Shown here piece by piece: positions 46,101 through 53,921 of a stretch of 64,000 bases of DNA. The number at the start of each line of letters is the position of its first letter. The first letter of the stretch is position 1. A program made the position numbers and the translations under genes. The stretch is taken from positions 1-64,000 of the forward strand of contig CAJUJF010000009.1 in NCBI GenBank assembly GCA_910586825.1, in the 5' to 3' direction. Under the pieces are notes generated by a model. The model was not told where the DNA came from and did not search any database. It worked only from the letters and a program-made list of their open reading frames with translations. Origin of the DNA: an uncultured Christensenellaceae bacterium (GTDB taxonomy: Bacteria > Bacillota > Clostridia > Christensenellales > Borkfalkiaceae).

Positions 46101-48782
46101 GGCGATCGAGTTCAGCTTGCGCTCGGTGAGCGTGGAAACCCGCTGGCGGTAAAATTCGAGCAACAGCGCAAGGAAGGATTTGAGATGCCGGATTTCCGCA
46201 AGTACGACCTCGCAAGCGCAGAAGATCTTGTCCCGCGCCGCCTGCGTGTATTCCGTGAGATTCACGTTTTCAAAGGGGGAGTTGTTCACCCCGCCGCACT
46301 CTTTCGCCGCCGCAGCCGCGGAAAGAATCATGTTTTTGCATTCGAGCAGTTTCCCTTCCGTGAGCGTGTCGTAAAAGGAACTTTCCACGTCCATGATGTC
46401 GGGCGCGTTCTTGTTTTGCAGATACAGCAGGATCGCCTGATACACCGAAACGCCGAGCCTGCGTCTTTCGTGCAACGCGCGCATGGGCGCTTTCAGTTCT
46501 TCCCGAAGCGCGGCAAGTTCGGCGGCGCGTTCGGCAAACCCGCTCTCCTCTTCCTCCGCGCGAAGCGCGAGGGTATTTTCCATCCGGCGCAATACGTCCT
46601 GCTTATCCGCCTTGTTCGAATGGAGTTCCAGACAGAAATCGCCGACCCCGATGGAATCGAGACGCTTTTTCACGACGTCGAGCGCGGCTTTCTTTTCCGC
46701 GACGAAGAGCACGCGTTTTCCGCCGCGCAATGCGTTTACGATGATATTCGTGATGGTCTGGCTCTTGCCCGTTCCGGGGGGACCGTGGAGAACGAAACTC
46801 GCACCCGTGTCCGAAAGGGACACCGCCGAAAACTGCGAACTGTCGGAAGGCAACGGCAACAGGATCCCCGCGGGATCCGCGTCGTCCTCTTCGACGGCAG
46901 GCGGAACCTCCCGCTTGAAAGGACGGTTGCCGATGAGCGCGGCAACGAGTTCGTTTTTCTTGAACTCCCCGATGTGTTTGCGGATATCGTTCCACATGAG
47001 ATACCGTTGGAAGGAAAAGGTGGATAAGTACACGTCACCGACGACTTCCCAGCCTTTCATCGAAGCGGTCTCCGCCCGTACCATGGCGAGGATCTCCGCG
47101 ATTTTCAGCGCCGAAACGTCGCCGCCCAGCCCGCGCACGTCGATGTTGTATTCCTGTTTCAAAAATTCGAGCAAGGTCGTATTGACGAAGTATTCGCCCT
47201 GCGCCGTCTTGACCGCGTAATCCTCGTTGCCCTTCGCCCTGCCGAGATCGACGGGCGCGAGCACGAGCGGCGCATACTTGGGCGCGGAATCCTCTTTCGA
47301 AGAATATTTCAAAAACCCGAACGCGAGATACAGGATCTTCGCGCCCGTCTCCTCGTCCGCTTCGCGGTTGCGGCGTTGCAGTTTCGAGGCGATCTCCGCC
47401 GTGGTCGCCGCGTCGGTATACGCGCGCAGAATGCCCTTCTTCTGTTCGAGCAGGACGAGGTCCTTGCGCTGGCGGGCAAGTTCGCTCCCGAACGGCGCGT
47501 CCTTCGACGCCTGCGGAAGGGATTTCAAATTCATCGTCTTCTTTTCGGCGAGAACGGCGTAGAGCCGGTCCACGTCGGCGCAATGAATGTGCACCGCGTG
47601 TTTCCCCGTAAAGTTGAGAAGCGCGTTCTTTCCCGTGAGATCGAGAAGACGGCGTTCCCACTGCTGATTCTTCGTCTGCTTTCCCTGCAACGCAAGCCGT
47701 TTATAGATCGGGAGCGGCGCGGGCGCCTTGTCGTCGGAAAGTTCTTCCTCTTTCAACAGCTCGTATCCGTTCAAGCCCTTTCCGCGCAGAGGCAGCGCGG
47801 AAATCCCGCCCATGCGGCAACGGCGCACGTCCACGAAATATTCGAAAAATCCCTTTTTCAGTTTCTGCAAAAAGTGCGTTTCGGAGGGAGTAAACGCGGC
47901 GTTGGTGGAAGAGAACAGATCTTCCGCATCGAAAAAGCTGAGATTGTTGATGCCTTCCGACAGATATTTTTCCACGATCTCGCTGTCGTCGGTCACGGGA
48001 TCGAGGAAGCAGGTGTCGTACAGCCAGACGCCCACGCCGACCCCCTTTTCGCCTATGGCGAGAACGGGATGAAGATGCGCGGCTTCGAGGCACGCCGCGG
48101 CAAACACGGCGATCTGGATCGCGCTTGCCGAATGGCTCTTTAAAATCGAACCCTCCGGTACCGCGCAGACGGGCGAAGCGCAATTCGTCTCGCCGCTCTT
48201 TTCCACCGATTTCCCTTTGATCGCCGCAAAAACGGCGGCGGCGATCTGCCGGACGGCGTTCTTGTCCGTATTCGCGTAACCGTAAAATTCCGCGTCCGCC
48301 TTCCACTTTTTCAGGCGTTTTCCCGCGTCGGCGAGAATTGCGGAGCAGTCCGCGATGCGGGGACGGACGAACGCGGCAAGCCGCTCCGCGTTGCCGCCCA
48401 GCCCCTCCCACCAATCGTAGGGAAGCGCCGTCGTCTGCGCCTTTTTCTTATGAATTTCCTCGCCGTCCCTGCGCACGGTAAACACGACCGTGCAGGGGCG
48501 CAACTCGTCGTTGCCCGCCAAAAAGAGGGGAGAAAACACGTCTTTCACGTTCAACTCGACCGAGCTTTCGAAGGGGACTTCCGTCTCCGTCTCGTACGCG
48601 GACAGCAAGCCCTCCGCGCTCTCCGCCGTCACGTTCAACACGACCGTTTCCGCGGAATCGTTCCGAAGCTGTACGGATACGGGCGTGGAAAGGAAATAAT
48701 CCGTATACCCCACGTAAGTCGGAAACCGCAGTTCGACCGATATTTTTTCTTTCATCTCGTTGATTTGCTTTTTTGCAGCCAT
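43167..48782 (-). CDS. Giant DUF4011-SF1 helicase-nuclease protein, possible antiviral defence
   Basis: 1871 residues. A transglutaminase-like segment lies about 180-340, DUF4011 about 370-560 (QQWERRLLDLTGKNALLNF), and Walker A HGPPGTGKSQTITNI near 660. A long helical insertion spans about 760-1260. Walker B-type VIFDEASQMSTAEA is near 1285 with VVVGDPKQLPPTTFF, and the SF1 motif VI AVSRAREE near 1520. A Vsr/RecB-like nuclease segment is about 1545-1680 (EFKIDVAVVDP, then VLRVNSVNYYNNP), followed by a C-terminal DUF3320-like part. I recall DUF4011-helicase-Vsr proteins as a single-gene phage-defence system (Hhe). Unusually, it lies in the core genome between trkH and yraN. Confidence 0.8.
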   Translation of the reverse strand: MAAKKQINEMKEKISVELRFPTYVGYTDYFLSTPVSVQLRNDSAETVVLNVTAESAEGLLSAYETETEVPFESSVELNVKDVFSPLFLAGNDELRPCTVVFTVRRDGEEIHKKKAQTTALPYDWWEGLGGNAERLAAFVRPRIADCSAILADAGKRLKKWKADAEFYGYANTDKNAVRQIAAAVFAAIKGKSVEKSGETNCASPVCAVPEGSILKSHSASAIQIAVFAAACLEAAHLHPVLAIGEKGVGVGVWLYDTCFLDPVTDDSEIVEKYLSEGINNLSFFDAEDLFSSTNAAFTPSETHFLQKLKKGFFEYFVDVRRCRMGGISALPLRGKGLNGYELLKEEELSDDKAPAPLPIYKRLALQGKQTKNQQWERRLLDLTGKNALLNFTGKHAVHIHCADVDRLYAVLAEKKTMNLKSLPQASKDAPFGSELARQRKDLVLLEQKKGILRAYTDAATTAEIASKLQRRNREADEETGAKILYLAFGFLKYSSKEDSAPKYAPLVLAPVDLGRAKGNEDYAVKTAQGEYFVNTTLLEFLKQEYNIDVRGLGGDVSALKIAEILAMVRAETASMKGWEVVGDVYLSTFSFQRYLMWNDIRKHIGEFKKNELVAALIGNRPFKREVPPAVEEDDADPAGILLPLPSDSSQFSAVSLSDTGASFVLHGPPGTGKSQTITNIIVNALRGGKRVLFVAEKKAALDVVKKRLDSIGVGDFCLELHSNKADKQDVLRRMENTLALRAEEEESGFAERAAELAALREELKAPMRALHERRRLGVSVYQAILLYLQNKNAPDIMDVESSFYDTLTEGKLLECKNMILSAAAAAKECGGVNNSPFENVNLTEYTQAARDKIFCACEVVLAEIRHLKSFLALLLEFYRQRVSTLTERKLNSIAAMAKELAAGNYDKYFAGVPEEEFYVFYNANRRYDSCLEYFKKHFKTFVEPDMDVRDLGKLVEDGGDWRLSKPAKSLVKRMQKNALHEIGDEDVPKYLQTIVEICSARERIEKCAHLAKNVTDRGGRLAIKKRIEYLAPLYALHAECASVFLDYNPDAFNGMCIRATSGYTRPVLDGYVKAVDSFFRAQKSFLSVTHADKDRIREEDVLDYYSAKASSLIDNIDMLSNWCMYRKTTQKLSSLGLNFISEALESGRLKGENILAGFEKNVYKNFLEINIPADPDLSRMTVGTLEDTIEKFRLAWDEFGKLTRSHIRRELISRLPAADGEGSLSVELSTFTRLSKSNLRGTGLRGLFTEIPTLASVVCPCMLMSPTTVAQYLAPEANAFDLVIFDEASQMSTAEAIGSIARAKAAVVVGDPKQLPPTTFFRSAYVDEENLDSEDLESILDDCLALGMPERHLVWHYRSKHESLIAFSNSMYYDNHLCTFPSPDGLESKVRFVEVDGTYDRGFTKRNRKEAEALVKEVVRRLSDPVLSRSSIGVVTFSGAQQEDIERLLSKEIASRKLESVAYEREEPLFVKNLENVQGDERDVILFSVCYGPDSTGRVSLNFGPLNQAGGWRRLNVAVSRAREEMVVFSTMTSSMIDAHRTSSKGVAGLKAFLEFAERGRTTLAVKSADVRGGAGIGKFIAREIEGYGYECRSDVGASEFKIDVAVVDPRNKHRFVLGIVCDGTDKFSVRDRNLLQVQTLKRGNWNVLRVNSVNYYNNPKREIKRIKELLDKLTGAEKKAGSWISKYQKPYRAVRQEGAETSAFVTGGEHDGEITARLKEIVATEEPISRAFLKKRCLATFGIAKSGNKVDARLDALIDGCGFLRDRVLGADYFYKNPRALQSGRFRTEQGAALRKSEEDFTVYEIVSFIRCALEERVALYPDELLTLTAAVFRELKPTERVALFLRDCVQYGEEKGIFVRSVSDRISLA

Positions 48783-48833
48783 AAGTTACTCCGTTTCTCT
48801 CCGCGCCTTGTGCGGATGATTATTGCCAGTTCC

Positions 48834-48874
48834 GCGGTTTTTCTTTCTTCTTTCCCGAAAAACCCGCGGAAGCG
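48834..48874 (-). terminator. Inverted repeat between yraN and the helicase gene
   Basis: TTCCGCGG-TTTTTC pairs with GAAAAACCCGCGGAA (one bulge, 13-base loop). A likely terminator for the rimM-trmD-rbgA-rnhB-yraN unit. Confidence 0.55.
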
Positions 48875-48896
48875 GAAATCCGTTTAAACGTACGGA

Positions 48897-49256
48897 TCAG
48901 ATAAACGCGTTTTCGTAATACTCCAACCCGCCCTCGTAAATCGCCGCGACGTCGAAGCGGACGGGAACTTCTTCGCGTAGACAGGAACAGAAATAGCCTG
49001 CGATCATGCGGTAACGGCGTTGTTTTTCGCGGTTCACCGCCTCCGTCGGAAGTCCGAACGCATCGCTTTCGCGCGCCTTGACCTCTACGAAACAGTACAC
49101 GTCCCCTTTTTGCGCGACGATATCCGCTTCGCCGAACGGCGTCGTATAGTTGCGCTTCAAAATTTTATAGCCGTGCTTTTTCAAATAGTTGCAAGCGGCG
49201 TCCTCTCCCTTCCGTCCCAGAATTTTGTTACGAAGGTCTTTCGGTGAATTCTGCAT
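48897..49256 (-). CDS. YraN-family (UPF0102) endonuclease-like protein
   Basis: 119 residues from the ATG at 49256. Contains GRKGEDAACNYLKKHGYKIL, then TTPFGEADIVAQKGD and CFVEVKARESDAFG, giving the restriction-endonuclease-fold E...D...ExK residues. The family is linked to recombination and RNA/DNA processing without a firm role. It overlaps the 3' end of rnhB by 76 bases. Confidence 0.88.
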   Translation of the reverse strand: MQNSPKDLRNKILGRKGEDAACNYLKKHGYKILKRNYTTPFGEADIVAQKGDVYCFVEVKARESDAFGLPTEAVNREKQRRYRMIAGYFCSCLREEVPVRFDVAAIYEGGLEYYENAFI

Positions 49257-49816
49257 ATCCCCTTCTCCCGAATCGCGCGGATATGTTCCGCGGTGCCGTA
49301 TCCCGCGTTCCGCTCGAACCCGTACTGCGGAAACTCGGCGGCGTATCGCTTCATCAGCTCGTCCCGATAAACTTTCGCGACGATGCTCGCCGCGCCGATC
49401 GAATACACGAGCGCGTCCCCCTTGACGATGCTTTGTTGCGGAAGATCGAGATCGAGCGTCATGTTGCCGTCCGTCAGCACGAAATCCGCGGGCGGATCCA
49501 GCCCTTCCACGGCGCGCTTCATGCACAGCCGCGTCGCTTGGAGAATATTGATCTCGTCGATCGTCTCCGCCTGCACCTCTTCGATGCGAAGGGACAGCGC
49601 CGTCCTTTTGATCTCTTCGGCAAGCGCCGCGCGCTTTTTCGGGGAAAGTTTTTTGCTGTCGTCGATCCCGCAAATCCGCTTCGCGTTCTCGACCGGCAGG
49701 ACGACCGCCGCGCACACGACGGGTCCGGCAAGCGGTCCCCGCCCCACCTCGTCGACGCCCGCGACGGCGAAATAGCCGCGCTTTGCGTATTCTCTTTCGT
49801 AAGTAAACAAATCCAT
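49181..49816 (-). CDS. rnhB: Ribonuclease HII
   Basis: 211 residues: AVAGVDEVGRGPLAGPVVCA near 17 holds the first catalytic Asp-Glu, GIDDSKKLSPKKRAALAEEI follows, and VYSIGAASIVAKVYRDELM near 137. Removes RNA from RNA/DNA hybrids, including single ribonucleotides. Shares one base with the rbgA stop. Confidence 0.96.
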   Translation of the reverse strand: MDLFTYEREYAKRGYFAVAGVDEVGRGPLAGPVVCAAVVLPVENAKRICGIDDSKKLSPKKRAALAEEIKRTALSLRIEEVQAETIDEINILQATRLCMKRAVEGLDPPADFVLTDGNMTLDLDLPQQSIVKGDALVYSIGAASIVAKVYRDELMKRYAAEFPQYGFERNAGYGTAEHIRAIREKGICRIHRKTFVTKFWDGRERTPLATI

Positions 49817-50670
49817 TACACGCCCGCTTCCTTCAAATCTTCTGGAGAATCAAGGCAGACTTTGCCGAGCTTTCCCTTTCTGAAATCGTCGATCAACGCG
49901 CGCTCGCCGCGTTCGTAATCGAACTCGTTGCCGCGCAACACGAAACCGCGCCGCAGACAGATCTTATCGAGCATTTCGAGCGGCGTTCCGCCCGCGATCC
50001 CGTAACGCTCCGTCAGCGCCGCGGGATATTTTTCCCACAGCTCTTCCAAAAGCGCAAGGGCGATCTCGTCGAATTCCAGTATATCGTCGTTCACGCAACC
50101 GAGATAGGCGAGCCTGCGCGCAAGGATCTGATTTTCGCAAGAAGGTGGCATCGTCCCCGGCGTGTCGAGCAATTCGAAGCCGCCGCACTTCACCCACTGC
50201 TTGGCGCGCGTCACGCCCGCCTTGTCCCCCGTCTGCGCCTTTCTGCCACCGGAGAGCAGGTTGATCACCGTACTCTTGCCGGTGTTCGGGATCCCCGCGA
50301 CCAAAAAACGGAGGGGCCTTGCCGAACCTTTTTCTTTCAGCCGTTCCGCTTTTTCCTTTACAAGCGAGTCCATCGCGCCCCGCAGAACGCGCGCCGACGA
50401 AGCGCTGTTCGCCGCGATTTTCACGGCATTTTTCCCGCGTTCGCGCAACAGCGCGCAGAACCCGTCCGCGCCGCCGTCCGCCAGATCGCCCTTGTTGAGC
50501 AGATACAGCACGGGCTTGCCGCCCGCCATTTTCAAGAGAACGGGATTGAACGTGGCGACGGGTGCGCGCGCGTCCAGCACGAACACGATCGCATCGCACA
50601 CTTTTAAGTTTTCTTCCATCATGCGCACGGCTTTCGCCATGTGCCCCGGATACCATTGTATGACTTTCAT
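49816..50670 (-). CDS. rbgA: Ribosome biogenesis GTPase RbgA/YlqF
   Basis: 284 residues. Begins VIQWYPGHMAKAVRMMEENL. The permuted GTPase order (NKGD near 60, VAGIPNTGKSTVINLLSGGR near 122, LLDTPGTMPP near 166) and the C-terminal helical domain are all present. Required for late assembly of the 50S subunit. Confidence 0.95.
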   Translation of the reverse strand: MKVIQWYPGHMAKAVRMMEENLKVCDAIVFVLDARAPVATFNPVLLKMAGGKPVLYLLNKGDLADGGADGFCALLRERGKNAVKIAANSASSARVLRGAMDSLVKEKAERLKEKGSARPLRFLVAGIPNTGKSTVINLLSGGRKAQTGDKAGVTRAKQWVKCGGFELLDTPGTMPPSCENQILARRLAYLGCVNDDILEFDEIALALLEELWEKYPAALTERYGIAGGTPLEMLDKICLRRGFVLRGNEFDYERGERALIDDFRKGKLGKVCLDSPEDLKEAGV

Positions 50671-50699
50671 CTACCCGAATATTTCCCCGACCCTTTCGG

Positions 50700-51362
50700 T
50701 TACAGCAGATCGGGTCTGTTTTTTTTCGTGATTTCCAGCGCCTTTTCTCTGCGCCAACGGTCGATCTTGGCATGGTCGCCGCTCCGCAACACTTCCGGCA
50801 CCGTCAGCCCGCCGTATTCCACGGGGCGGGTATACTGCGGGTATTCGAGCAGGTTTTCCGAAAAACTCTCCTGCACGAGCGATTCGGGAGAAAGCACCCC
50901 GTCGACGTACCGCGCAACGCAATCGGCAACCACCATGGCGGGAAGTTCGCCGCCCGTGAGCACGTAATCCCCGATGGACAGCTCTTCGTCGATAAACAGA
51001 TCGATCGCGCGCTGATCCACCCCTTCGTAATGCCCGCACAGCAGAACCAAATGCTCGCACGCGCAGAGTTCGAAAACTTTTTCCTGTTTAAACGTCTTTC
51101 CCTTGGGGGAGAGATAGATTCTGCGCGCCGCGTGCGTCGGATCGACGGAAGCGATCGCGCTGCCGATCGGCTGCGCCATCATCACCATGCCCGCGCCACC
51201 GCCGAAGGGATAATCGTCGCATTTCTTATGCTTGTCCTCCGTATAATCGCGGAGGTTGACGATCTCGATTTTCAGTTTTTCTTCTTTCACCGCTCTGCCC
51301 ACGACGCTCGTCAAAAGCGGCACGAACATTTCGGGGAAAAGGGTCAAAATCGTAATCTTCAT
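50700..51362 (-). CDS. trmD: tRNA (guanine-N1-)-methyltransferase
   Basis: 220 residues: ITILTLFPEMFVPLLTSVVG, YPFGGGAGMVMMAQPI near 52, LLCGHYEGVDQRAIDLFIDE near 108, and the trefoil-knot SIGDYVLTGGELPAMVVAD. Makes m1G37, which prevents frameshifts. Two bases after rimM. Confidence 0.97.
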   Translation of the reverse strand: MKITILTLFPEMFVPLLTSVVGRAVKEEKLKIEIVNLRDYTEDKHKKCDDYPFGGGAGMVMMAQPIGSAIASVDPTHAARRIYLSPKGKTFKQEKVFELCACEHLVLLCGHYEGVDQRAIDLFIDEELSIGDYVLTGGELPAMVVADCVARYVDGVLSPESLVQESFSENLLEYPQYTRPVEYGGLTVPEVLRSGDHAKIDRWRREKALEITKKNRPDLL

Positions 51363-51364
51363 AT

Positions 51365-51865
51365 CTATAAAACCGCAACTTCGTAAAAGCGCTTGCGATC
51401 CACTTCGATCCGCTTATTCCCGACGTCGATCTTTGAAATCACGCCCTTTACCGCAGGAAACAGGATTTCTTTTCCCGCCGCGACAACGGTGTAAATATCC
51501 GTCGCCGCCTGTCGGATAGCGGTAAGTTCGCCGATCGGTTCGCCCTCTTCGGTGACGATTTCGGAACCCAGCAAATCGGCAATATAATACCGCCCCTCCG
51601 CAGGCTCCGGCGCCTCTTCCCGCGGGATCGTCGCCGTCCGTCCGCGCAGAAGTTCCGCCGCGTTGCGGTCGGGTACGCCGCGCAAACCGAGATATACCAT
51701 GCCGCCGCCCGTGCGCGCGGACAGGATCTTAAATTCCTCTCCGTCCAGAAAAATCCGTTTGAACGAGAGAAACTCCTCCGCGCTGTCCGTGAACGGTTTC
51801 AGTTTCAGTTCGCCGCGGATCCCCTGCGGTTTCAGCACTTCGCCGACGATGAGTTCTTTTCCCAT
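51365..51865 (-). CDS. rimM: Ribosome maturation factor RimM
   Basis: 166 residues from the ATG at 51865: LIVGEVLKPQGIRGELKLKP at the start, a PRC-barrel with LLGSEIVTEEGEPIGELTAI, and the typical end GVISKIDVGNKRIEVDR. Assists 30S maturation. The promoter -10 ends only nine bases before this ATG, and no Shine-Dalgarno exists. An ATG three codons earlier touches the -10, so translation must start on a near-leaderless mRNA. rpsP, the usual partner, is absent. Confidence 0.93.
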   Translation of the reverse strand: MGKELIVGEVLKPQGIRGELKLKPFTDSAEEFLSFKRIFLDGEEFKILSARTGGGMVYLGLRGVPDRNAAELLRGRTATIPREEAPEPAEGRYYIADLLGSEIVTEEGEPIGELTAIRQAATDIYTVVAAGKEILFPAVKGVISKIDVGNKRIEVDRKRFYEVAVL

Positions 51866-51874
51866 AATATCCAT

Positions 51875-51903
51875 ATTATAGCAAACTCCCGCGAAGTTGT
51901 CAA
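51875..51903 (-). promoter_or_regulatory. Perfect consensus promoter of rimM operon
   Basis: TTGACA (51898-51903), 17 bases, TATAAT (51875-51880). Predicted start at about 51868-51869. Confidence 0.88.
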
Positions 51904-51943
51904 ACGCGGGAGTTTAATCATGACATTTGTTTTTTAAAGCGTT

Positions 51944-52828
51944 TTAAGCCTCTTTGATCGGGACGGGTCTCTGTTTCCCCACAAAGATCACGCCGAGCGT
52001 ACCGGGTCCGCAGTGAGAGCCGATGACCGGTCCCACGATCTGCCGCACGAGATGCGCGCCGGGGCGCTTCGCGGCGATCATGTCGCGCAGTTTATCCCCT
52101 TCCTCCTTACAGTCGGCGTCTATGATATAGACGGTGTACTTGTCTTCGTCTTCCAACTCCGCGATCACCTTGCCCGCGAGCGTGCTGATCGCCTTTTTCC
52201 TGCCGCCGAGTTTGGAAATCACTTTCAGTCCGCCCTCTTCGTCGATCGTCAGCATGGGCTTCAATCCTAAAATGGTCCCCGCGACCGCCGCAAGTCCCGA
52301 ACATCTGCCGCCGCGTTTCAAATGCATCAGATCGTCCACGACGAAATAAACGCAGACGCGGTTGGTAAATTCTTTCAAGAAGGTAAGAATTTCCTCGTCG
52401 GAAGCGCCCGCCTGTTTCAGAATCGCCGCCTGTTCCGCCTGAATGCCCGCGCCCAGCGAAATGCTCTTGGTGTTGAAAACGGTCAGTTTCCGGTCGGGAT
52501 ACCTTTCTTTCAGCTCTTTATACGCCGCGTCGAGCTGTGCGAACGTGCCGCTGAGCTTATGGGAGAAGCTGACGTACAACACGTCTTCCCCCCGTTCGAA
52601 ATACGGGGTGAGAATCCGCTTGTAATCTTCGGGATTCAGCGCCTGCGTTTTGGGAATTTCCCCGCCGCGCACGGAATCATAGAAATATTTGAAATCCGTT
52701 TTTTCGCCCAGGTCGTAGAAAAATTCTTCGCCCTTGATCGAATACGGCATCGATATACAATCCAGTCCAAGTTCTTTTACACGGGTATGCCAAAGCTCCC
52801 CGTTGGAATCACAAATCAATACGCTCAT
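51944..52828 (-). CDS. DegV-family fatty-acid-binding protein
   Basis: 294 residues. Contains ISMPYSIKGEEFFYDLG, YVSFSHKLSGTFAQLDAAY near 105 with the Ser-rich lipid-binding loop, NTKSISLGAGIQAEQAA, and a C-terminal IVGPVIGSHCGPGTLGVIFV. Such proteins (FakB) present fatty acids to FakA kinase, which is not in the window. GGAGG precedes the start; own promoter. Confidence 0.92.
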   Translation of the reverse strand: MSVLICDSNGELWHTRVKELGLDCISMPYSIKGEEFFYDLGEKTDFKYFYDSVRGGEIPKTQALNPEDYKRILTPYFERGEDVLYVSFSHKLSGTFAQLDAAYKELKERYPDRKLTVFNTKSISLGAGIQAEQAAILKQAGASDEEILTFLKEFTNRVCVYFVVDDLMHLKRGGRCSGLAAVAGTILGLKPMLTIDEEGGLKVISKLGGRKKAISTLAGKVIAELEDEDKYTVYIIDADCKEEGDKLRDMIAAKRPGAHLVRQIVGPVIGSHCGPGTLGVIFVGKQRPVPIKEA

Positions 52829-52857
52829 AAGTTTCCTCCTGCAAAGCCGTTATGTTT

Positions 52858-52886
52858 ATTTTACTATACATACTCTCTTTTGTCAA
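52858..52886 (-). promoter_or_regulatory. Promoter of the degV-family gene
   Basis: TTGACA (52881-52886), 17 bases, TAAAAT (52858-52863). Confidence 0.8.
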
Positions 52887-52910
52887 GAAATATTACAGCT
52901 TTGATTCACT

Positions 52911-53921
52911 TTATGAATTACCAAGCCATGAAAAAAACGCCTTAAAAGCGGAAGGCAAGGCAAAAGAAGCCGCGATCTCCTCCGCGTCCGCCCACACGTA
53001 CGCGGGGAAAAATTCCCGCGCGCGGATGAGATATCCCGTCATCCGCCATTCGATATGCGTAAAAATATGCTTGGCGCGTTTCGTTGCGACCGTATCCCCG
53101 AACGCTTCGGGACGGAGCGCGCCGGCCTCTGCCAGCGGGAACTGCCAAAGCCCCGCAAGCAGTCCGCTTTTGCCGCGCTGTTCGAGCGCGAACCTGCCCT
53201 CCTTTTCGAGCACGAACACCGCGAGTTCTTCCACTTTGCGCGCGCGCTTTTCGGCGCGGACGGGATATTTTTCCGTTTCCCCCGCAAGGTGCGCGCGGCA
53301 GAGTTTTTCCCACGGACACTTTTCGCAAAGCGGGGCGGCGTTCGGAACGCACACGATCGCGCCGAGTTCCATGAGCGCCTGACAAAAATCGCCCGCCTGC
53401 GGAGGATACGCTTCTTTCAGCGCGGCGGCGAACGCCGCTTTGGTCCTGCCGTCGTCGATATTGCTTTCGTCCGCAAAAAGACGGGTGAGAACGCGCAACA
53501 CGTTCCCGTCCACGGCGGGACAGGGAAGATCGTACGCGATGGAACAGATCGCCCCCGCCGTATAATCGCCGACGCCCGGCAACGCGCGCACGCCCTCCGG
53601 CGTTTCGGGGAAGCCCTGTTCCGCGACGATCCTCGCCGCCGCGTGCAGATTCCGCGCCCGCGAGTAGTACCCCAAGCCTTCCCACGCTTTCAACACTTCC
53701 GAAATATCCGCGTCCGCAAGCGCCCGCACGGTGGGAAACTGTTTCAGAAACCGAAGATAATACTGTTTCACCGCCTCGACGCGCGTCTGTTGCAACATGA
53801 TCTCCGAAATCCACACGCGGTAAGGGTCGCGGTTTTCCCGCCAGGGAAGATCCCGTTTATGATTGCGGTACCACCCCAGAAGAGGCGGTACCGCGTTTTT
53901 TAAAAGTTCGATATTGCTCAT
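52911..53921 (-). CDS. mutY: A/G-specific adenine DNA glycosylase MutY
   Basis: 336 residues. EIMLQQTRVEAVKQYYLRFL near 40 holds the catalytic Glu. The helix-hairpin-helix is ALPGVGDYTAGAICSIAY, followed by Asp in CPAVDGNVLRVLTRLF, the 4Fe-4S loop CVPNAAPLCEKCPWEKLC near 190, and a NUDIX-like C-terminal domain that recognises 8-oxoG. Removes A opposite 8-oxoG. Its start shares bases with the fhs stop. Confidence 0.95.
   Translation of the reverse strand: MSNIELLKNAVPPLLGWYRNHKRDLPWRENRDPYRVWISEIMLQQTRVEAVKQYYLRFLKQFPTVRALADADISEVLKAWEGLGYYSRARNLHAAARIVAEQGFPETPEGVRALPGVGDYTAGAICSIAYDLPCPAVDGNVLRVLTRLFADESNIDDGRTKAAFAAALKEAYPPQAGDFCQALMELGAIVCVPNAAPLCEKCPWEKLCRAHLAGETEKYPVRAEKRARKVEELAVFVLEKEGRFALEQRGKSGLLAGLWQFPLAEAGALRPEAFGDTVATKRAKHIFTHIEWRMTGYLIRAREFFPAYVWADAEEIAASFALPSAFKAFFSWLGNS

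Noticed and set aside
43650..47027. 1125-codon plus-strand open frame opposite the large helicase gene
   Set aside because: Its composition (Arg, His, Val and Phe rich, no domains) is that of an antisense shadow in GC-rich DNA. The minus frame encodes a clear multi-domain protein.
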